Source: Streptomyces sp. (lineage in GTDB: Bacteria > Actinomycetota > Actinomycetes > Streptomycetales > Streptomycetaceae). Taken from it: DNA of 46,509 nt. Positions 31,938-40,397 of the stretch are shown piece by piece (the first letter of the stretch is position 1; each line of letters starts with the position of its first letter). A model generated the notes under the pieces. It saw nothing but the letters and a program-made list of their open reading frames with translations. It ran no database searches and was not told where the DNA came from. Location: NCBI RefSeq assembly GCF_031181555.1, contig NZ_JAPSKQ010000003.1, positions 52,285 through 98,793 of the forward strand, in the 5' to 3' direction. The translations under genes were made by a program, and so were the position numbers.

Positions 31938-31990
31938 TTGAACTATCAACTTCTGCCGCCGACCCTACGTCCTATTTGTTTAAAATTCAA
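31938..31990. promoter_or_regulatory. Candidate MarR operators between the dioxygenase and marR-like genes
   Basis: TTGAACTATCAA (31938-31949) is an exact TTGA-N4-TCAA palindrome. TTG-N9-CAA at 31976-31990, centred on TTTAAAA, is a second partial palindrome sharing the TTG/CAA ends. MarR proteins bind such AT-rich TTG...CAA sites. Confidence 0.55.
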
Positions 31991-32015
31991 GAAGGCCGGA
32001 CGTACAGTGGAGTAC

Positions 32016-32531
32016 ATGAAGACGGCACCCGAACCGGCACGCGCCGACGAACCCCGCTGGCTCACCGACCAGGAGCAGCGCGTCTGGCGCTCGTACATCG
32101 AGGCCACCACCCTCCTGGAGGACCACCTCGACCGCCAGCTCCAGCGTGACGCGGGAATGCCGCACATCTATTACGGCCTGCTGGTCAAACTCGCCGAGTC
32201 CCCGCACCGGCGGCTGCGGATGACGGAACTGGCGAAGTCGGCGAAGATCACCCGCTCCCGCCTCTCGCACGCCGTCGCCCGCCTGGAGAAGAGCGGCTGG
32301 GTGCGCCGGGAGGACTGCCCCTCCGACAAGCGGGGCCAGTTCGCGGTGCTGACGGACGAGGGCCACGAGGTGCTGCGCCGGCACGCGCCCGGTCACGTGG
32401 ACGCCGTGCGCCAGGCGGTCTTCGACCGGCTCACCCCGGAACAGCAGGAGTCCCTCGGCGAGATCATGCGGATCATCGCCGAGGGACTCGAGCCGAGCGA
32501 AGCGGGTGCGGACCTGCCCTGGCTCCGCTGA
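32016..32531 (+). CDS. MarR-family transcriptional regulator
   Basis: A 171-residue MarR protein. A dimerisation helix opens (LTDQEQRVWRSYIEATTLLEDHLDRQLQ). The winged HTH follows (LRMTELAKSAKITRSRLSHAVARLEKSGWVRREDCPSDKRGQFAVLTDEGHEVL, about 68-121), then a C-terminal helix. It probably represses the divergent dioxygenase and itself, with release by a phenolic ligand. ATG 32016 (MKTAPEPARADEPRW) has GTGGAG just upstream. It is followed by a strong bidirectional terminator before the convergent MFS gene. Confidence 0.92.
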   Translation: MKTAPEPARADEPRWLTDQEQRVWRSYIEATTLLEDHLDRQLQRDAGMPHIYYGLLVKLAESPHRRLRMTELAKSAKITRSRLSHAVARLEKSGWVRREDCPSDKRGQFAVLTDEGHEVLRRHAPGHVDAVRQAVFDRLTPEQQESLGEIMRIIAEGLEPSEAGADLPWLR

Positions 32532-32562
32532 CGAGGCGGGAGCCGGGGCAGGTCCGGGGAAT

Positions 32563-32599
32563 CCGTGCGGACGAGGCGTCCCCTTCCTCGTCCGCACGG
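32563..32599. terminator. Bidirectional terminator after the MarR gene
   Basis: CCGTGCGGACGAGG (32563-32576) pairs perfectly with 32586-32599 around a 9-base loop, between convergent genes. Confidence 0.8.
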
Positions 32600-32606
32600 G
32601 TGGCCC

Positions 32607-32636
32607 GAAGGGGTACGTACGGAAGGGGTACGTACG
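32607..32636. repeat. Two 15-bp tandem repeats
   Basis: GAAGGGGTACGTACG occurs twice in direct tandem (32607-32621, 32622-32636), each unit containing the palindrome TACGTA, just beyond the stop of the leftward MFS gene (32677). Two copies of ACCGTCAG follow. Confidence 0.8.
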
Positions 32637-32676
32637 GACCGGGACCGTCAGCGGACGACGGCCGGGTCCGGAACCG

Positions 32677-34239
32677 TCAGTGGGCGACCACCGGCACCGC
32701 CACCTCGTCCCGGGCGGTCCCGTCCGAGGACTCCGAGGACGAGGCGACCGCGGTGCCGCCCGGCCGGCCGGCGTTGACCAGGGTCAGGGCGATGGCCGCG
32801 GCCACGACCAGGATCCCGACGGCGAACCAGATCGCGCTGGTGTAGCCCTGCACCTGCCCCTGGAGCTGGACCAGCTGCTGCTGGGACCGGCTCGTGGCAC
32901 CACCGAGGTGGTCGGCGATGTAGGACGTGGTGGCGGAGGCCGCGATCGTGTTCAGCAGGGCCGTGCCGATCGCGCCGCCCACCTGCTGCGAGGTGTTGAC
33001 CATCGCGGAGGCGACCCCGGAGTCCCGGGGCTCGACGCCCTGGGTGGCCAGGGACATGGCCGGCATGAACGCCGTACCCATGCCGAGGCCGAGCAGCAGC
33101 ATCGCCGGCAGCAGCAGGGCCGTGTACGAGGAGTCGATCTCCATCCGGGTCAGCAGCAGCATGCCGAGGGCGGCGACCAGGAAGCCGGGGCCCATCAGCA
33201 GCCGGGGCGCGACCCGGGTCATCAGGCGGGTGCCGATCTGGGTGGAGCCCGTGATCATGCCCGCGATCATCGGCAGGAAGGCGAACCCGGTCTTGACCGG
33301 CGAGTACCCCTTCACGATCTGCAGGTAGTACGTCAGGAAGAGGAACAGGCCGAACATCGCGATGATCGCGAGGCCGAGCGAGAGGTAGACCCCGCCGCGG
33401 TTGCGCTCGGTGACCACCCGCAGCGGCAGCAGCGGCGCCTTGACCTTGGACTCGACCAGCACGAAGGCGGCGAGCAGCACGGCGGAGGCGACGAACATGC
33501 CGATGGTCAGCGAGTCGCTCCAGCCCTCGGACTCGGCGCGGGTGAAGCCGTAGACCAGCCCGACCAGGCCCAGGGTGGAGAGCACCACGCCGGGGACGTC
33601 CAGCGGCGAGCGGTTGCGGCCGCCGGCCGGCTCACGGATGACGAAGTACGCGCCGGCCGCGGCGACGACGGCGAACGGGATGTTCACGTAGAACGTCCAG
33701 CGCCAGTCCAGGTACTCGGTGAGGAAACCGCCGAGGATCAGGCCGACGGCGCCACCGCCACCGGCGATCGCGCCGTAGATGCCGAACGCCTTGGCGCGCT
33801 CCTTGCCGTCGGTGAACATCACCGCGAGCAGGGACAGCGCGGCGGGCGCGAGCAGCGCGCCGAACACGCCCTGCAGCGCGCGGGCACCGAACATCATGGC
33901 CTCGTTGGTGGCCGCGCCACCGAGCGCGGAGGCCGCGGCGAAACCGCCCAGACCGAGCACGAAGGCCCGCTTGCGGCCCCACAGGTCGGCCATCCGCCCG
34001 CCGAACAGCAGCAGTCCGCCGAAGGCGAGGGCGTAGGCGGTGACGACCCACTGGCGGTTGCCGTCCGAGATGCCCAGGTCCTGCTGGGCGGAGGGCAGGG
34101 CGATGTTCACGATGGTGGCGTCCAGGACGACCATCAGCTGGGCGATCGCGATGAACACGAGCGCTCTCCAGCGATTGGCGTCGGGGGAGCCGGAGGCGCC
34201 GAGGGCCTTTCCGGGCGCCGCTGAGACTGTTTCAGACAT
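32677..34239 (-). CDS. DHA2-family MFS drug efflux transporter
   Basis: A 520-residue 14-TM EmrB/QacA-type pump. Visible elements are TM1 QLMVVLDATIVNIALPSAQ, motif A GGRMADLWGRKRAFVLG and motif C in AIAGGGGAVGLILGGFLTEYL. The C-terminal tail is Ser/Glu-rich. The length is normal. The start is ATG 34239 (MSETVSAAPGKALG). The in-frame GTG 34251 is possible. It follows a TetR regulator in the same direction at 169 bp, with a 20-bp direct repeat between them. The substrate is unknown but is probably a hydrophobic or antibiotic compound. Confidence 0.92.
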   Translation of the reverse strand: MSETVSAAPGKALGASGSPDANRWRALVFIAIAQLMVVLDATIVNIALPSAQQDLGISDGNRQWVVTAYALAFGGLLLFGGRMADLWGRKRAFVLGLGGFAAASALGGAATNEAMMFGARALQGVFGALLAPAALSLLAVMFTDGKERAKAFGIYGAIAGGGGAVGLILGGFLTEYLDWRWTFYVNIPFAVVAAAGAYFVIREPAGGRNRSPLDVPGVVLSTLGLVGLVYGFTRAESEGWSDSLTIGMFVASAVLLAAFVLVESKVKAPLLPLRVVTERNRGGVYLSLGLAIIAMFGLFLFLTYYLQIVKGYSPVKTGFAFLPMIAGMITGSTQIGTRLMTRVAPRLLMGPGFLVAALGMLLLTRMEIDSSYTALLLPAMLLLGLGMGTAFMPAMSLATQGVEPRDSGVASAMVNTSQQVGGAIGTALLNTIAASATTSYIADHLGGATSRSQQQLVQLQGQVQGYTSAIWFAVGILVVAAAIALTLVNAGRPGGTAVASSSESSDGTARDEVAVPVVAH

Positions 34240-34253
34240 GGGGGTACCCACTT

Positions 34254-34293
34254 CGGGACTTCGTGACGGAAATCGGGACTCTGTAACGGAAAA
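34254..34293 (-). repeat. 20-bp direct repeat upstream of the MFS gene
   Basis: Two tandem 20-bp units (CGGGACTTCGTGACGGAAAT and CGGGACTCTGTAACGGAAAA) lie 15 bp upstream of the MFS start. Direct repeats this close to the start suggest an operator or a duplicated leader. Confidence 0.6.
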
Positions 34294-34408
34294 AAGGGTG
34301 TCGTCAGGGAGCGACGCGTCCTCGGGGACGGCCGCTGGAATCGGTGCCCGTCATCCGGGCGGGCGGGCGTATGTGCGTCGGCGTATGTGCGTCAGGGTTC
34401 GCTGTCGC

Positions 34409-35050
34409 TCAGCTGCGCAGATCCTCCACGGTCACGGCCGCGCCCGGCAGGACGGTCCGGGCCGGAGCCCGCATCCCGTCCAGGAACAGCTGCAGATGGC
34501 GGTGGACGAAGCGGTCGGCGCTCATGCAGCCGGTGCCGGCCGGGGGCCGGCTCAACTGGGCGACACCCACCATCAGGTCGCCGTACTCCACGTCGGCACG
34601 GAGCTGACCGGCCGCCTTGGCGCGGTCCATGAGCTGCGCGACGAGGTCCTCGGCGCGCCGGCGCGCGTCCACCAGGTCGGGGTGGTGCTGGTCGAAGGTG
34701 CTGGAGACCATCGGGCACAGTGCGCTGATCCGCTCGTCGGCGGCGGTGTGCGCGAAGCGCTCCAGCGCTTCGAAGGCATCCCCGGTCTCGGTGAGCGCCA
34801 GCTCGGCCGCCCGCACCGTACGGTCCATCACGGAGCAGACGACCTCGCGCACCAGCGCGTCGCGGTCGGGGAAGTTGCGGTACACCGTGGCGTTGCCGAC
34901 GCCGGCCCGGCGGGCGATCTCGTCGAGCGGCACGTCGGGGCCGAACTCGACGAACATCTCCCGGGCGGCGGTGACGATCCGCTCCCGGTTGCGCAGGGCG
35001 TCGGCGCGGGGCCGGGGCGCCTTGCGCGGTACGGGGGTGGCGGTCTGCAC
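34409..35050 (-). CDS. TetR-family regulator
   Basis: A 213-residue TetR protein with HTH IVTAAREMFVEFGPDVPLDEIARRAGVGNATVYRNFPDRDALV (about 25-70) and a TetR_C-type ligand domain (MDRTVRAAELALTETGDAFEALERF ... LQLFLDGMRAP). It probably represses the downstream DHA2 pump. GTG 35050 has GAGGAG seven bases upstream. The longer frame to 35617 crosses into the divergent protease leader and is not coding. Strong inverted repeats upstream suggest autoregulation. Confidence 0.9.
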   Translation of the reverse strand: MQTATPVPRKAPRPRADALRNRERIVTAAREMFVEFGPDVPLDEIARRAGVGNATVYRNFPDRDALVREVVCSVMDRTVRAAELALTETGDAFEALERFAHTAADERISALCPMVSSTFDQHHPDLVDARRRAEDLVAQLMDRAKAAGQLRADVEYGDLMVGVAQLSRPPAGTGCMSADRFVHRHLQLFLDGMRAPARTVLPGAAVTVEDLRS

Positions 35051-35120
35051 GGTGCACTCCTCGGTTGCCGTGGCTTGTCGGTTGTCGCTTCCGCAACGAT
35101 CCGGAGGATCCGGGGAGGGA

Positions 35121-35157
35121 TTCCCCGTTTCGCGCGGACACAGGTCTAAACGGGGAA
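35121..35157 (-). promoter_or_regulatory. Inverted repeat upstream of the TetR gene, candidate operator
   Basis: TTCCCCGTTT (35121-35130) and its exact inverse AAACGGGGAA (35148-35157) are separated by 17 bp. A related ATCCCCGGTTAT follows at 35161. They sit 70-110 bp before the TetR start and also in front of the divergent protease gene, so either or both may be controlled. Confidence 0.55.
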
Positions 35158-35345
35158 ACGATCCCCGGTTATTTCCCGCCTCGAAGACATTCCCTGTGAC
35201 ACGCCTCACACCCCCTCGCCCGCGGATTCCCGGGGGTGACCCACGATCGGCCCCTCCAGCGAGCGTCCGCGCACCCGGCGACGCAGGGTGATCGGGAGGG
35301 TGCAGCCGGAGACCGGCGGCTGCCGTGTGGAGCGGAGGTCCCCGC

Positions 35346-36662
35346 ATGCAGCCGCAGCCGAGCCGACGCCGGATATCCCCGCGCCGCCTGGCCGCCCTGA
35401 CCTCCGTGACCGCCCTGACCCTCGCCGTCGCCACCTCGTCCGGCAACGGCCACCTCTCCCCCGGCACCTCGGCCGCCGGCGCCGGAGCGAGCCCCCTGTC
35501 CCGCTCCGCCGCGCACCGCCCCTGCATGATCAGCAGCAGCCGCGAGGTCCAGATGTCCGAGGGCATCCCGACGCCTCCCGGGTACACCCGCTCCACCGGC
35601 ACCGTCCGCGCCCTCACCCTGATGATCGACTTCCCCGACGCGCACGGCGAGGGCGACGCCCTCGACCGCTACGGGGAGTTCTTCCCGCAGACCCGGGAGT
35701 GGTTCCGCACCAGCTCCTACGGCCGTCTCGACTACCGCCCCGAGATCCCCGTCCCCGACTGGCTGCGCATGCCCCGGCCCTTCCGCGCCTACGGCATAGA
35801 ACGCGGCGCCCCCTTCGACCCCGGCTACCGCGAACTGGTCCGCGACATCGTGGCGGCGGCCGACCCCGAGGTGGACTTCCAGGAGTACGACCTGCTGAAC
35901 GTGCTGGTCACCCCCAACGCCGGCCCGCCCGCCCTCGACACGGTCCTGTCCGTCACCTTCGCCGGCAACACCGAGGCCCCGAGCGCGGACGGCATCCCGG
36001 TCGCCAACGCGTCCTTCGTCTACTCCCGGCAGGACGACGGCTCCGGCTCCTACGACCGCACCGGCTACCGCGTCCTGCCGCACGAGAACGGCCACGTCTT
36101 CGGCCTGCCCGACCTGTACACCGCCGAGGGCGGCGGCGCGGTCGGCCACTGGGACATCATGAGCGAGGACTGGGGCGCCAACAACGACCTCCTCGCCTGG
36201 CACAAGTGGAAGCTGGGCTGGCTGGACGCGGCCCAGGTCGGCTGCGCGGCGGACCCGGGAGCGAGGGAGTACACCCTGACGCCCCTGGCGGAGGCGGGCG
36301 GCCCGAAACTCGTCTTCGTCCCCCTGGACGAAGAGTCCGGCTACGCCGTCGAACTGCGCACCCGCGCGGGCAACGACGAGGTGGTGTGCCGTCCGGGGGT
36401 GCTGATCTACAAGGTCGACGCGGACGTGGACACGGGCATGGGCCCGATCACCGTCTACGACTCCCGCCGCGACAGCGGCGGCTGCACCCGCAGCCCGAAC
36501 GTCCACGCGGAGCTGTCGGACGCGACGTTCACACCGGGCGAGAGCTTCGTGGACCGGCGGGCGGGGATCCGGGTGACGGTGGTGGCGGCGGACACGGACG
36601 GAAAGGGCGAGGAGAAGTACCGGGTGCGGGTGACACGGAAACCACAGGACTCACAGAGCTGA
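35346..36662 (+). CDS. Secreted M6-like zinc metalloprotease
   Basis: A 438-residue exported protease. A Tat/Sec-like signal peptide (RRRISPRRLAALTSVTALTLAVA, residues 7-30) is followed by the catalytic domain with zinc motif H246-E-N-G-H250 and VFGLPDLY, which gives the extended HExxHxxGLPD motif of immune inhibitor A-type M6 peptidases. WDIMSEDWGANNDLLAWHKWKLGWL is the downstream Met-turn-like region. The C-terminal domain resembles a beta-rich binding module. ATG 35346 has GGAGG seven bases upstream. It is divergent from the TetR gene. I recognise the family but not a substrate. Confidence 0.88.
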   Translation: MQPQPSRRRISPRRLAALTSVTALTLAVATSSGNGHLSPGTSAAGAGASPLSRSAAHRPCMISSSREVQMSEGIPTPPGYTRSTGTVRALTLMIDFPDAHGEGDALDRYGEFFPQTREWFRTSSYGRLDYRPEIPVPDWLRMPRPFRAYGIERGAPFDPGYRELVRDIVAAADPEVDFQEYDLLNVLVTPNAGPPALDTVLSVTFAGNTEAPSADGIPVANASFVYSRQDDGSGSYDRTGYRVLPHENGHVFGLPDLYTAEGGGAVGHWDIMSEDWGANNDLLAWHKWKLGWLDAAQVGCAADPGAREYTLTPLAEAGGPKLVFVPLDEESGYAVELRTRAGNDEVVCRPGVLIYKVDADVDTGMGPITVYDSRRDSGGCTRSPNVHAELSDATFTPGESFVDRRAGIRVTVVAADTDGKGEEKYRVRVTRKPQDSQS

Positions 36663-36800
36663 GGCGGAGGCTGAGGCGAGGAGAACGGGGAGAACAACGG
36701 GAAGGACAGGAAGGCCGCAACGAGCGGATACGGAAGAGGACGGGAGAGGGCGGGACGAGCGAACACGGAAGAGGAGGGGAGAGGACGGACGGCACGGAAT
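36663..36800 (+). repeat. Purine-rich tract with 35-bp imperfect tandem repeat
   Basis: About 135 bp after the protease stop are purine-rich (GA, GGA). Inside, ACGGAAGAGGA-type copies at 36730 and 36765 repeat with a 35-bp period. No gene or terminator is evident before the IclR gene at 36861. Confidence 0.6.
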
Positions 36801-36860
36801 GAACGGCACCGCCCGCCGCGACTACCGTGGGCCTGCCGCGATCGCCGTACCGGAGAACCG

Positions 36861-38552
36861 ATGCCCGCCCACACCCCGCACGACGCCCCGCAGCAGGCCG
36901 GCCCCCCGGCCGAGGCGGTCACCCCGCTGCTGCGCGGAATCGCCGTACTGCGCCGCCTGACCGAGGCGACGACCGGCACCGGCCGCACGGACGGCACACT
37001 GAGCCTGAGCGCGCTGCAACGGGCCACCGGTCTCCCCCGCTCCACCGTCGACCGGATCACGTCCACCCTCGCCCGCACGGGATACGTCCGCGTCGACGGC
37101 CGGGACGTCGCCCTCGCCCCCCGCCTGATGGAGCTGGGCAACGCCTACCTGGCCGCGCTGCGCCTGCCGGCGCTGCTGTCCGCCCGCGCGGACGCCCTGG
37201 CCGACGAGTTGGACGAGTCCGTGTCGCTGGCGGTCGCCGACCGCGACGGCATCCGCTTCATCCACCAGGCGACCCGCCGCCGCGCGCTGTCCCTCGGCTT
37301 CCGCATCGGCGACCTGCTCCCGGCCGAACGCACCGCACCGGGACCGCTGTTCGCCGCCGAGTGGACACCGCGGGAATGGCAGGGCTGGCGGACACGACGC
37401 GCGGCGGACCCGCGGGACCGCACCTTCCCGGCCGTACCGCCGTGTGAACACCCCACCCCCGACGAGGACTTCGAGCGCCGGACGGAAGCGGCCGCGCGGA
37501 CCGGCTGGTCCCTGGACGACCAGTTGATCGAGCCGGGCCTGGTCGCCGTCTCGGTCCCGGTACGCGATCCCCGTACCGGCCGGACGGCCTGCGCGGCCAG
37601 CGTGGTGAGCCACACCAGCCGCCACACGGCGCAGGACCTGCGCGACACCCTGCTCCCCCGCCTGCGCGCCGCGGTGACGGACATGGAACAGGACCTGCGC
37701 ACCGCTCCTCCCCCCACCCCCGACCCGGCCCCCTCGGGCCTGGCGCTCTGGACGGGCGCGTCGAAGCAGGAGCTGGGCCGGGACTTCGTGGAGTCACTGG
37801 CGCGCGGCCTGACGGTCCTGACCGCCTTCGGCGAGGGCAGGGCGGAGCTGACCCTCACCGAGGTGGCGAAGGCGACGGGCCTGGCCCGGGCCACCGCCCG
37901 CCGGGCACTGATCACCTACGAACACGAGGGCCTGGTGACGTCACGGGAGGGCAGGTTCACCCCGACCCCCCGCGTCCTCTCCCTGGGCTTCCCTCCCCTG
38001 TCCCGCATCACCCTCCCGCGGATCGCCGAGCCCCACCTGGCCGCGCTGGCGCACCGCGTCCACGAGTCGGCGTCGCTGGCGGTCCTGGTGGACGGGGGTA
38101 CGAAGATCCAGTACACGGCCAGGGCGACCACGCCCCGCGTGATGAGCGTCGACATCACCGTGGGCACGCGCCTCCCGGCGCACGCGACGTCCCTGGGCCG
38201 GGTCCTCCTGGCGGACGTCCCGGAGCCGGACCGCACGGTGACCGGCCTCCGCCCCCTGACCCCGTACACGCTCACGGACCCGGCGGCGCTGGCCCGCGTC
38301 CTGGCCGGGGTCCGCACCGAGGGCTACGCCCTGGTCGACCAGGAGTGGGAGGAGGGCCTGCGCGCGATCGCGGTCCCGGTACGCGACCGCACGGGCCGGG
38401 TGGTGGCCGCGGTGAACGCGGCGACCCACGTGGCCCGCCGCTCGGTGGAGGAATGCGTCGAGCACCTCCTGCCCGCCCTGCGGGAGACGGCCGCCCGCAT
38501 CGAATCCGACCTCCACACCGCCGCCCGCTTCCTCCGCGTCCCTCTGACCTGA
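36861..38552 (+). CDS. Tandem double IclR-family regulator
   Basis: The 563-residue protein is two IclR proteins in one chain. Module 1 has HTH LSLSALQRATGLPRSTVDRITSTLARTGYV (about 50-80) and an effector domain to about 285. After a Pro-rich linker, module 2 has HTH LTLTEVAKATGLARATARRALITYEHEGLV (about 332-361) and a complete PcaR/PobR-type effector domain (VMSVDITVGTRLPAHATSLGRVLLA; GYALVDQEWEEGLRAIAVPVRD). Module 1 has the less typical effector core. The group regulates aromatic catabolism (pca genes) in other bacteria, but no such genes are nearby. ATG 36861 has CCGGAG upstream. Confidence 0.86.
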   Translation: MPAHTPHDAPQQAGPPAEAVTPLLRGIAVLRRLTEATTGTGRTDGTLSLSALQRATGLPRSTVDRITSTLARTGYVRVDGRDVALAPRLMELGNAYLAALRLPALLSARADALADELDESVSLAVADRDGIRFIHQATRRRALSLGFRIGDLLPAERTAPGPLFAAEWTPREWQGWRTRRAADPRDRTFPAVPPCEHPTPDEDFERRTEAAARTGWSLDDQLIEPGLVAVSVPVRDPRTGRTACAASVVSHTSRHTAQDLRDTLLPRLRAAVTDMEQDLRTAPPPTPDPAPSGLALWTGASKQELGRDFVESLARGLTVLTAFGEGRAELTLTEVAKATGLARATARRALITYEHEGLVTSREGRFTPTPRVLSLGFPPLSRITLPRIAEPHLAALAHRVHESASLAVLVDGGTKIQYTARATTPRVMSVDITVGTRLPAHATSLGRVLLADVPEPDRTVTGLRPLTPYTLTDPAALARVLAGVRTEGYALVDQEWEEGLRAIAVPVRDRTGRVVAAVNAATHVARRSVEECVEHLLPALRETAARIESDLHTAARFLRVPLT

Positions 38553-38605
38553 TGACCTCCACCCTCACGACCGCCCACCCGGGGCCCTGACGCGTGGCGG
38601 TCCTC

Positions 38606-38982
38606 GTCGTGCCCGGCCTTGGTTCGGGGCGGCCCGTAGTGCGCAGGCACCAGGACTGGTGAGCGGCTGGTCCGGGTGCACCAGGCCGAGACGGCTGCGG
38701 GGGACGATGCCCCGTCGGGGCGCCGCGGGGAAGTGTGGGAGGCGCGCGGGATCGCGCGCTTCCCTCTTGCCCAGTGGTGTCTGGAGTGATCAGCAGGTGA
38801 CGACTTTCCTCTACCGGATCGGACGGTGGGCCTTCCGACGGCGCCGGCTCGTGGGCGGTCTGTGGCTGGGGGCCCTGGTGCTGGCCGTCGCCGCCGCCGC
38901 CACGGCGCCGGCCGGGGAGGAGGAGGAGCTCTCCATGCCCGGCACCGAGTCGCAGAAGGCGTTCGACCTGCTGGACGAGCGC
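38606..38982 (+). repeat. Left arm of a 377-bp perfect inverted repeat
   Basis: Bases 38606-38982 are the exact reverse complement of 45824-46200 (the position pairs sum to 84806, and I compared them line by line without finding a difference). The arm contains an upstream region with palindromes, then the GTG start and first 62 codons of an mmpL gene. Outside the arm, sequence identity stops abruptly at both ends. Confidence 0.95.
38648..38661 (+). promoter_or_regulatory. 14-bp palindrome in the repeat arm, candidate operator
   Basis: CACCAG-GA-CTGGTG is a perfect interrupted palindrome, present again at 46145-46158 in the other arm, about 135-150 bp before each GTG start. A GCGCGC...GCGCGC element lies nearer the gene. 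It could bind the response regulator encoded in the operon. Confidence 0.45.
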
Positions 38983-38988
38983 CGGTGA
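38797..38988 (+). pseudogene. Truncated copy of the mmpL gene, 63 codons
   Basis: GTG 38797 opens the same 62 residues as the intact MMPL protein (TTFLYRIGRWAFRRRRLVGG, a membrane segment, EEEELSMPGT). After the arm ends at 38982 it gains one more Arg and stops at TGA 38986-38988. The stop overlaps the next gene's GTG start as GTGA. It may be translated as a leader that couples the MFS gene. Confidence 0.85.
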
Positions 38989-40397
38989 GGACGACGCCCG
39001 CATCCGAAGCCGTGGTCTCCCCGGTCCGCCTCGGGTGGCTGTCGATCGGTGCCCTCGGCATCCTGGCGCTCGCCCTCGGCACCCTGCAGTCAGTGGTGGA
39101 GCCCGCCCTTCCGCTGCTGCAACGTGAACTGGGGGTCAGTCCTGCCGAAGGTGCTCTGATCGGCAACGCGTTACTCATCACCGGCGCGGCCGTCACCCCC
39201 GTCGCGGGCAAACTCGGCGACCGCTACGGCGGAAAGCGGGTGCTGGTCCGGCTGATGGCCGTGGTCTCGGCCGGTGGTCTGACGGCCGGCCTGGCGCCGA
39301 ACCTGCCGGTGCTGTTGCTCGGTCAGGTATTGCAGGGCGTCATGGTGGGTGCGCTGCCCCTCTCCTTCATCCTGGTGCGCAAACACCTCACGCCAGGAGA
39401 GTCGCAGGCGGCGATCGGGCTGGTCGTCGCGCTGTTCACGGGCGGCAGCATGGTGGGAACGCTGCTTGCCGGGCCGATCGCGGAAGGACTGTCCTGGCAG
39501 TGGATGTTCGTGCTGCCGACGATCGCGATCACCGTGACGACGCTGGTCGTGACCCGGCTGATGCCCCATGATCCGCCGATCCGGTCAGACGACGGGATCG
39601 ACTGGCCCGGCGCGGTTCTGCTGAGTGGCACGTTGCTCGCGTTCATGCTCGGGCTCGTGACGGTGACGAGGGACGGCGGCGTGCCGCCACTCGCGGTCGG
39701 CGCCGTCGCGGTGGTCGTGGCCGCCCTCGCGACCGGGTGGGTCGTCGTCGAGCGCCGGGCGGCCTCGCCGATGGTCGATCTGCGCATGCTGGCGAAGCCC
39801 GCGATGTGGCACGCGTGTGTGCTCACCCTCGTCATCGCCACCAGTTCCGGGATGGTGCTCTTCCTCCTCCCTCAGCTGTTCGCGGTATCGGCCGACGGAT
39901 ACGGCTTCGGAGCCGGCACCACCGACATCGGACTGTTCCTGCTGCCCGGCGCCGTCGCCGGGGCGGTGAGCGATTCGGTCGGCGGGGTCGCGGCGCGGCG
40001 TTTCGGTCCGCGCGCCGTGGTCGTCGTGGGCGCCGTCGTCACGGCGGCCACGATGATCGCCCTGGCGTCGCTGCACACCGCGGAATGGCAGCTCGTCCTC
40101 GCGAAGGCGCTGACCGCGTTCGCCGCGGGCGTCGGTACCACGGCGCTGCTCGCCGGCACCGCCACCGCCGTCGAGACCAAGGACGTCGGCATCGCCACCG
40201 GCCTGCTCGTGGTCACTCGCGTGATCGGCGTCGCCCTGGGCGTCCAGGTCGCCGGCGCGATCCTCGACGCCGGGGCCGAGCCGATGACGGGCCGGCCGAC
40301 TGAACCGGCCTTCGTCACGGGGTTCGCCGTCGCCGGCCTCGTCGCCGCGTTGTCACTGCTCGTTGTCCGTGTCACGAGAAAAGGAGTCCAGGCATGA
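38985..40397 (+). CDS. MFS transporter, 14-TM DHA2-like efflux pump
   Basis: A 470-residue MFS protein. TM1 region IGALGILALALGTLQSVVEPALPLLQ is followed by motif A GKLGDRYGGKRVLV, then many hydrophobic segments ending RVTRKGVQA. The start is GTG 38985 (VRTTPASEAVVSPVRL), which overlaps the mmpL-fragment stop; GTG 39012 is an alternative. It has no ribosome site of its own other than GACGAG, so coupling to the leader is plausible. The promoter region comes from the repeat arm. Its stop overlaps the next gene (ATGA). The substrate is probably a hydrophobic compound modified by the adjoining monooxygenase. Confidence 0.88.
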   Translation: MRTTPASEAVVSPVRLGWLSIGALGILALALGTLQSVVEPALPLLQRELGVSPAEGALIGNALLITGAAVTPVAGKLGDRYGGKRVLVRLMAVVSAGGLTAGLAPNLPVLLLGQVLQGVMVGALPLSFILVRKHLTPGESQAAIGLVVALFTGGSMVGTLLAGPIAEGLSWQWMFVLPTIAITVTTLVVTRLMPHDPPIRSDDGIDWPGAVLLSGTLLAFMLGLVTVTRDGGVPPLAVGAVAVVVAALATGWVVVERRAASPMVDLRMLAKPAMWHACVLTLVIATSSGMVLFLLPQLFAVSADGYGFGAGTTDIGLFLLPGAVAGAVSDSVGGVAARRFGPRAVVVVGAVVTAATMIALASLHTAEWQLVLAKALTAFAAGVGTTALLAGTATAVETKDVGIATGLLVVTRVIGVALGVQVAGAILDAGAEPMTGRPTEPAFVTGFAVAGLVAALSLLVVRVTRKGVQA

